A program made the translations under genes and the position numbers. This document shows positions 57,464-64,000 of a stretch of 64,000 nt of DNA, piece after piece. The DNA is taken from the NCBI GenBank assembly GCA_037042185.1, contig JAXQJY010000024.1, positions 310,001 through 374,000 of the forward strand, written 5' to 3'. Position 1 is the stretch's first letter. Each line of letters begins with the position of its first letter. Source of the DNA: Sordariomycetes sp. S80-01Y. Lineage: Eukaryota; Ascomycota; Sordariomycetes. A model generated the notes under the pieces. It was given only the letters and a program-made list of their open reading frames with translations, was not told the origin of the DNA and did not search any database.

Positions 57464-58898
57464 CTAAATGTTCCTTTTCGTCGGCACCTGCAGCTTCACG
57501 CCGCCTTCATCATCGTCATTGTCCGGCACCGCGAAGGGGTCGCTCCCCTCGTTGGGCGTCTGGCACGGACTCGGTGTCGGGCGGAGGCTGTGTAGCTGGG
57601 CCCCGCCGTCGGTCTTGTCGTCGTCGTCGTCGCTGGGCTCGTAGCGCTCCCTCCACAGCCTCTGGAGGGTGTTGTACAGGAAGCGGTATTGCTGCTCTGT
57701 CTGCACCATGCCCTTTCGCTGCTTGCGCAGCTCCTGGACGACGTCGTACACAACGTCGGGCTTGGCCTCGGGCTTCGACTCCGTCTTCCCCTTTCCGTTG
57801 GACGTGGGAGGCGGGCTGGGCGGGTCGCAGAGGGCGCCCACGTCGAGCTCGCGTAGCAGGTGTTCCAGGGCGATGAATGTGCCGGTGCGTCCGACCCCTG
57901 CGCTGCAGTGTATGACGCGCGGGCCCTTGGGGGAGCTGTGCTCCCGTGACAGCCGCATAAGCTCCAGGAACGTTTCCAGGTCCTCCTCCGCGGGGACGCC
58001 AAAGTCGGGCCATCCACGATACCAGAAGTGCCAGACGGTCCGCGCCTTGTTCTCGCCGTGGACATGCAATGACAGCTTCCGTCGCTCGATGGCATCGTCG
58101 CACAGCAGCTCCTTGGACTCGAATTTCAAAGTCGCCTGCCATCCATCACCCCAGGCATCCGAGTCGTTGAGAAGCCACTCCTTCTCCTCCTCCGTATCGT
58201 CCGGAAAGTACTGCGAGCACTTCACGGTGCCACCCTCAAAGTTGCTCGTCAGCTGCACTATCACGGCCGGGTCCTCAGTGGCCTCGGCAATCATCCGCCA
58301 GACGAACCCCAAGCTGGGATCTGTCGGACCCTGCATGGCTATGTATCGAAGCGGCGGCCTCGATGTGTCGCTCGGGCTGTCGAGGCTGATGAGCGATGCG
58401 TTGACGTAGTTCAGGCTGCTAGCCGGAACGTTGAGCTTGACCCGGTTGTGATTCCACGGCTTGATGTTGACGTAGCGGTCCATCATGCCCCGCTCTTGTG
58501 TGTCTGTTTGCTTAAACATGGACCACTTCCAGTCGAAGTTTGGATTCGAAGGCTGGCCCTTGGTGAGGCGGATCCGTTCGTCCCAGTTGAGGTCGTCGAA
58601 CTTGGCGTCCATCTCTGTGCCCATCATTAGTAAACAATCGTCCACGGGCACAGGAGCAGGCTCCGGAGCGCAACATACCCTCACGCGTGAGGCTCAGGAA
58701 AGACGGCATGATAGGCCCCATATCCATGGTCACGTCGCCGTCCCCCATTACCGGCACACCATTACCCTCGGGAGAGGTCCTTCCAGAGGTTGTCTTGGAC
58801 TCGGGCTTGGACTCGACGTCGTTGGCGGTCTTGCGCCGCTTGGCTTCGCATCGTTTGTCGTGGAGGCGCGGACTGAGGAACCGTGGAACTGGCACCAT
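57464..58898 (-). CDS. Protein tyrosine phosphatase, classical non-receptor type
   Basis: Cysteine-based phosphotyrosine phosphatase. Exons 58679-58898 and 57464-58614 join to 456 aa; the 64-nt intron (GTATGT...TACTAAT...CACAG) restores LTREEMDAKFDDLNWDERIR. The P-loop HCSAGVGRTG places the nucleophile at Cys310 and the phosphate-binding Arg at 316. The WPDFGVP loop (catalytic Asp) is about 265-271, the substrate loop NRVKLNVPASSLNYVNASL about 130-148, and the Q-loop QTEQQYRF about 375. The N-terminal 70 residues and the Asp/Pro-rich C-tail look disordered. The nearest yeast type is Ptp1-like; pathway unknown. Confidence 0.9.
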
Positions 58899-59447
58899 CG
58901 CCGTGTAGTCGAGTCTTCAAAGGAGGCCGCAGCGTTGATCGGGCTCCAGGGTCGCGAGTCGCAGCTGCGGCGGGCGGGCTGCGATGGTGGGTGGGTGGTG
59001 CTATAGGTGCGGCACGTTGGGCGGCAAGCGCCACTGGATGTGTCATTGTGGCGTGGCGGTGGCGGACCGGTGTGGCTCAGATCCTCGCTTAACCACCCAA
59101 CCCCTTTTCTGACGAGACGGCGGTGACCGGCTTGGGTGAACCGTCGGTGTAATGGTTGTTCAATCTCAAGAGCAAGTTCTCTTTCTTTTTGGAGACTACT
59201 AGTTGCATCTATTTTCAAGCACACTGTCCGAGCGCCACGCAGCATACCTGCTATTACAACCTTAACCCCCTTTTCGAGCCCCTTTTCTGCGCCAGAGGTA
59301 AAGTAAGTGACAAACATAAGGTTTCCAAGACATAAATCCGTTCGGACATACACACACACAAACAAGCATTACATACACACACGATTTTTGTTTTGTTTTT
59401 CTCACTCTTCAGCCCGCCGGGCTGCGCTACACGGGGAGCCCTGTAGA
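58899..59447. other. Intergenic, PTP promoter
   Basis: 549 bp. A CA-rich microsatellite-like stretch (59349-59382) is present near the stop of the neighbouring secreted-protein gene. No gene recognised. Confidence 0.55.
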
Positions 59448-61801
59448 TTAACCCTCCCAAGGCTGCAAGATCATCGTCGCCGTTGTCGTCACCGTCTCCT
59501 TTTCCGTCGCTGTTTCCGTCACGGTGAAGTAGTATTCAACCGTTGGCGTGCCGCCCACGAAGATTGTGGTCGCAAAGTCCGCGTCCTCCTTCTTACCCTG
59601 GGGGGCCTTTGCCTCGGAAGAAGGCGTGGGGATGCCCTCAGTCACGGTTAGAGAGGCTTCAGGGAGCTCACTGCCGTCCTTGCCGTCGCCTTTGTCTTCA
59701 CTCTTCCCTGTGGAGTCGTCATCTTTGTTGACGGGGGGCGAGGATGCCTCAGGCGGTGCGGCAGTGGGCTCCAGATCGAAGAAGGAGGAAAAGTCAGGTA
59801 AGCGACCGCCCCAGATGTCGTTGTAGGTTGGCGCCGCGGTGGGGGTGGCATCATTCTCAATTGGAGAAGCTCCGGGGTCCTCCGCATCCTGCGGAGGCGA
59901 CGAAGCCTCGGGAGATGGCTCGGGCGAGGACTGGATGATGGACTCGACAACCGTGTTTGTAGGCTCAGGTTGCTCTGGCTCCAACTCTTCAGCTGGGGGG
60001 CGGGTCGCAGTCTTCGTCACAAAGGTGGTGCTCGTCCTGGTCGTGGTCGTGATCAACTCTGGCTCATCCGAGGTTGCAGGCGTTGGCTCTTCAGGTGTTG
60101 GTTCGGGGGACGGAGACGGAGACGGATCCTGAGGCGGCAAGGTAGTGGTTGGCTCTGGCTGAAGAGGTTCCTCAACCTCGCTGGTATTCTTACCGCCATT
60201 AGTGCCATCTTTAGGCTGCTCAGGTGTCGTACTATCGTCGTTGCCGTTGCCGAGGCGATGATCAGCCACGTCCTGAGAAAAGCAAGCAACCTCAACCTCA
60301 GTCTCGCTGTGGGGAAGCGCAAAGCAGCTCGTCCCATCCGGACAGGCCTCCTTTGCCCTCCAGGTGCCCTCGTTGCAGGTGAATGGATTTCCGTCTATGC
60401 ACGAGTCCTCGCCCGTAGCCGTACATGGCGAGTCGGGCGTCAAGGTCGACCACTCCTTGTTGAGCTTCTTGGCAAACTCCCGGGCCGATGTAAACACCGG
60501 GGCTTCAGGGCTAGCTGTCGTCGCCGGGTCCGCCGGGGGGGTTGGCTCAGGGGACGGCGTGATTGTTAATGATGTCGGCGTGGTGGTGAGAGCGGGCTCA
60601 TCCAGAGTTGGGCTGGCATCGCCCTCAGGGCCACTGGCAGTTGTAGGAGCCTCGCTTTCCTCGGGGATGGGGACGGTGGGCTTGGTGTCAGGCGGAGTGA
60701 TGATCTTGGTCGGGACTTCCACTCCAGCGCTTGTCGAACTCTGCTGAGGCGGGCTGAGATCGTCTGTGGGGGATCCTGCGCCAGGAGTTGGCGCGAGAGA
60801 TGTAGGGGTCTCGGGGGGTTGAACGCTAGGGCTTATGGCGGGAGGCGTCAGAGTCGTGAAGTCACTTGAAGGCGACGTGCCAGGCGTGGTCGGGACAGGC
60901 GGGGATGTCGATCGACTGGTCGGCGTGACAGCTGTCGGAGGAGTGAAGCCCCCGCTCGGGGAAGTGGTAGGGCTAGTCGCAGTAGGAGACACCGTCGCTG
61001 AGGCTGAGGTATCTGGCTGGCCTCCGGGGGTTGTCGGAAGGGTTCCCGGGGAAGTTCCTGGAGCACCAGTACCAGGCGTTGGAGACAGCGTTGGGGGAGA
61101 AGATGAGGGCGTCGTTGTAACAGAAGTAGGAACTTCCGGCTCGTCTGGAGTCTCAGAGGGAGGTGTAACTGTCGAGGCTGGTTCGTCTCCAACGTCGCTG
61201 CCAGGGCTCGATGGGGGAGAAGTCGGGGTCTCTACGGACGGGCTCGACGTTTCGCTGGTCAAGATGGAAGTGGGAGGCGTAGCGGTCGTCGAGACATCGC
61301 TCTCGGGCACATCCGGTGTCTGAGCTGGGGGAGTGGTGGCGATGGTTGTCTCGAGCGTGGGACTCGCCGTGGGCGGCGTGACGATGATGTTGGTGCCCTC
61401 AGCAGGCGGAGTTGAATCAACACTCGTCGGGCTTTCCAAGCCACCAGTGCTAGTAGGCCCAGGAGTTTCTGTGATATCAGGAAAGCTGAAAGAAGGCGGC
61501 AGGACACCCGTCGTGTCCGGCGAGTCACCCTCGTCGTACCCAGCGACCAGGGAGCTTGGGAAGCCGCCGTCCGTAGAGAGCTCCGTGAGGTCAGGCTCAG
61601 GAGTGGTGGCGGCATCTTGGACCCTGCATGCCGCGTAAGAAATAAGAAAACGAGGGGTGCAGAAGACGGTACTTACATGTCGTTTTGGGATTCAGGCTCG
61701 GCGTTGCGCGCTCTGCCAGCCCAGTTGAGAGGTCCGGCACTCACGGGCTGGGCAGCTAGAAGGCCACAGGCCAGCGCCGATACCAAAGCGGAGCACCGCA
61801 T
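59448..61801 (-). CDS. Secreted mucin-like protein with CBM19-type chitin-binding domain
   Basis: Exons 61677-61801 and 59448-61623 join to 766 aa; intron 53 nt. The signal peptide MRCSALVSALACGLLAAQPVSA has a likely cut after residue 22. More than 350 residues of Pro/Thr/Ser-rich, probably O-glycosylated sequence follow. A six-Cys module at about 435-492 (CTATGEDSCIDG, FTCNEGTW, CPDGTSCF, VACFS) fits the CBM19-like domain of fungal wall proteins. A second P/S/T/E-rich region with an Asp/Lys-rich patch near 690 completes the protein. The C-terminus is not hydrophobic, so there is no GPI signal: it is secreted or wall-trapped. Chitin binding is inferred from the module; no catalytic domain is present. 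Confidence 0.85.
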
Positions 61802-63147
61802 ATTGCAGAAGTAATGAGGGAAGAAGAATGAGTATCTCGTCGAAGGTTCGTAGCGAGTGTAGTTGCGGAGTGTTCGTACTCGTTGAAGTCGTGCACAGTA
61901 GAGAGCGTGAGGTCGAAATCAGAAAAAGATCAACAAGCCCTGCGTAACCGAAAAAGATCGTAGTCGATATAAGAAAACAGCCTTTCAGACAGAAAATTCC
62001 TGCGAACAACGGGAGAAATCTGTGCAAAAGCAGTCCCAGACAAAGAGAGGAAAGCGGCGTGGCGTCGATATACACAAAGCCGGGGCCCAAAGAACAAGAA
62101 ACCACCAAGAAGACTGTTTGTTCGTTTTAATTTTTGGTCTTCCCCCGTAATCGAGACAGCGAGAATGAAACACGAATCGAGAGACCGGAGAAAGAGAGAG
62201 AAAAAGAAAGACAGCTAGGAAAGACGTAGGAGAGTGACAGTAGGAAAAAACGCAAGACTGTTTGATGGCGAGAAGAATGACGGAGGACTGGGCCGGGCAG
62301 CTCGAGGAGGCACGCAGGCCTATGTATCGACGCAGGACCGACGCAGGACAGACGGCTGCATGGAGTCTGTCCCTCGCGAGCCGCCGAGCACCAGACAAGG
62401 CCCGTCGCAGAGGAGATTGCGCGACCGTGGCAGCGGCCTGGACAGCCGTCTGTTTGGCCTCGAGAGCGTTTGCAGCGCGGCGCTTCGATATAATTGGCGG
62501 CGAGGCGTGTAAGTGTCGGATGTGGGAGGGCGTCTCGGCCAACCAACGGGGACCCACCGCCATGACCTGCAGCCGCCCGGGATGCAGGTACCGACGTCTC
62601 TCAGCCTCTTCGGCCTCTTCGTTGGCGCACCTGAAAGTAACAGTGCCAACTTACCTCAACTACAGGTCCGGTACTATGCTACATTCCTGATACCTGAGCA
62701 TCTGCTAATTTGAGGCTGGCTCCCTGCTCCCTGCTCGCTGTTCGTACGTTCTAGACCGCCCTAGCTCAGTTGGCCCTCGTCCTCTGTTGCAGGCGTTGCC
62801 TCTCCGCGCACCCGGTACTTGCATGCAGCCGCCTGTAGCCGCCCGTTTTCTCCGACACAAGCGCTGTCCCAACCACGATTAGCCGCGCCGGTATATCCAT
62901 TCTCTATGTGGTCGTTGTACCTTGGAATAAACATTCCTCATTGCTGGTAGCTACAGTAATGTACAGTTTTATGCTCATGTACGCCGTCTATGCAAGCTGC
63001 CTCTGGGTATATCTCGTCCAGATCTGACGCTCCTCGACGTACGGGCCGTTCTATCAAATGCGACCCTGACGACCGGCCATCCTCATGAATTATTTTGTAC
63101 AGGTGAATAATCCGCTTTTCGATGTGTTTCCATGCACGCTGCTGCGC
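61802..63147. other. Intergenic, secreted-protein promoter
   Basis: 1.35 kb. The A/G-rich minus-strand leader upstream of 61801 suggests a long 5' UTR. Short frames only; nothing else recognised. Confidence 0.5.
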
Positions 63148-64000
63148 TCAGAAACGCGCGTACAGATGGTCTGTCGGGCTTTGCTTTTCCCTTGCATCCT
63201 CTGAATCGTACCACGGCCGCCTCACGGTGCCGTACTCCTCCCAGCGCTTAGGACGCATGATGTTACTCATCTCCTCATTTCGCTGCTTCGCCTGCCAGTA
63301 CCGCGTCCATTGCTGTGCGTGCAGCAGCCTCGTGTAGTGGAGCTTGGAGTATCCGAGCTCTGCGTCGATTGTATCCGCGCCTGGCCACTCCCACGCCAGC
63401 TCTGCGTCCTCCATCCTTCGCCGAAGCGCGTCCACCCGTTCTGTTGGCAGCATCGGCTCTGCATATCGGCGGAAGATGCACAGCATCTTGGTGAAATTGG
63501 CATGAGCGGGTACGTATGTGTGCTGAAGGAGCTCATCGCGAATCGTGGAGCTGTCCCACTGCGCCACTAGCCACTCGATGTACCGTGCCATTTCCTCGTA
63601 CTCGCCCAGGAAGGCCCAGGTCCACGTCAGGGCTTGGGCTGCACCGCCCTGCACCGGGTCGCCGCGTCCTTTCATTCCGTCCAAGGAGTCGGTCCAATGC
63701 CCGTCCAGCGCTTTTCGGACCTCATGTTCCCGCTCAATGAGTTCGGCCACCATGTCCTTGAGCCGCTCGCCCATGTGGTGCACGGACCGCAGCATCGGGA
63801 TGTGTTCACTGGCAACACCATCCATCCGTGTTTCCAAAGAGTTTCGATGGTCCTCGTGCCCATACAAGCCTCTGAGTGGGCTGCTCTCCCAAGTATTCTC
63901 GTCCTCGACAGACATGTGGAAGACGGACAGTATACGCCTTGCCGCCTTCTGCGCGCACGTCGCGAATGTCAGTACCTGTGGCTGCCGCAAATACCCAGCC
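63148..64000 (-). CDS. Unrecognised protein, C-terminal part (runs off the window)
   Basis: The frame is open from the window end (64000) to a stop at 63148, about 283 codons. No ATG lies before the internal Met of HMSVEDEN, so the real start is probably outside or upstream of an intron. The sequence is hydrophilic and mostly helical, with many Trp and Arg (YWQAKQRNEEMSNI, WEWPGADTIDAELGYSK). There is no membrane segment, Cys motif or family signature I can name. Coding is supported by length and composition only. Confidence 0.6.
   Translation of the reverse strand, partial: AGYLRQPQVLTFATCAQKAARRILSVFHMSVEDENTWESSPLRGLYGHEDHRNSLETRMDGVASEHIPMLRSVHHMGERLKDMVAELIEREHEVRKALDGHWTDSLDGMKGRGDPVQGGAAQALTWTWAFLGEYEEMARYIEWLVAQWDSSTIRDELLQHTYVPAHANFTKMLCIFRRYAEPMLPTERVDALRRRMEDAELAWEWPGADTIDAELGYSKLHYTRLLHAQQWTRYWQAKQRNEEMSNIMRPKRWEEYGTVRRPWYDSEDAREKQSPTDHLYARF

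Noticed and set aside
60835-61323. 162-codon Val/Gly-rich plus-strand frame
   Set aside because: It is the reverse complement of the Pro/Thr/Ser repeats of the secreted CBM19 protein; open only because of composition.

Overview
The window is nuclear DNA from a filamentous ascomycete (Pezizomycotina). The evidence is dense protein genes on both strands, nearly all with short GT-AG introns (44-114 nt, mostly 46-60) and CTAAC/CTGAC-type branch sites. It also carries two Zn2Cys6 regulators, an ACS-family MFS permease, a CBM19-type secreted protein and a Bck1-type MAPKKK. The class is not certain from sequence alone. I rebuilt gene models by hand; almost all give an open product that is a multiple of three and keeps the family motifs across each splice junction.

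Layout. 1-5.5 kb: AP-1 beta-adaptin (window edge 13 nt upstream of its ATG), a BolA2/Fra2-type protein, a NIF3 protein and the GARP subunit Vps51. 5.9-15.4 kb: an accessory catabolic mini-cluster of a Zn2Cys6 factor, a D-2-hydroxyacid dehydrogenase, an HpcH/HpaI aldolase, a second Zn2Cys6 factor and an ACS permease. The enzymes and the transporter start from two roughly 0.7-kb promoter regions. 15.6-20.9 kb: RMI1 behind an MCB-type promoter, and SKI3. 21.4 kb: tRNA-Gln(TTG) with a 14-nt intron. 22.9-30.6 kb: a sugar-porter MFS gene, a GFA/CENP-V protein and a GH5 sterol/ceramide glucosidase-like enzyme, separated by gene-empty stretches. 31.0-33.7 kb: two inverted tRNA-Leu(AAG) genes. 34.5-39.4 kb: BCK1 MAPKKK. 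40.1-45.1 kb: GH47 alpha-mannosidase and a Fig1-domain membrane protein. 46.9-64 kb: Tip20/RINT1, a mitochondrial carrier, a tandem GFA protein, COG3, FMP25, a tyrosine phosphatase, a CBM19 mucin-like secreted protein, and an unrecognised gene cut by the window end.

The most unusual observation is the pair of tRNA-Leu(AAG) genes. Each is interrupted inside the D-loop by a 49- or 52-nt insertion with the hallmarks of a spliceosomal intron (GTAAG donor, GCTAAC branch site, CAG acceptor). Each also has a 16-nt intron at the usual anticodon-loop position. Removing both introns gives a textbook tRNA-Leu cloverleaf. The two copies are identical in every tRNA base and in the canonical intron, and differ only inside the D-loop insertion. 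This suggests a Pol III tRNA whose maturation may need the spliceosome.

Genes with linked roles: AP-1 beta, Vps51, Tip20 and Cog3 all serve Golgi/ER vesicle traffic. BCK1, GH47, the Fig1 protein and the CBM19 protein relate to cell wall, glycan or surface biology. No CRISPR array, intact transposon, viral relic or rRNA gene was seen.
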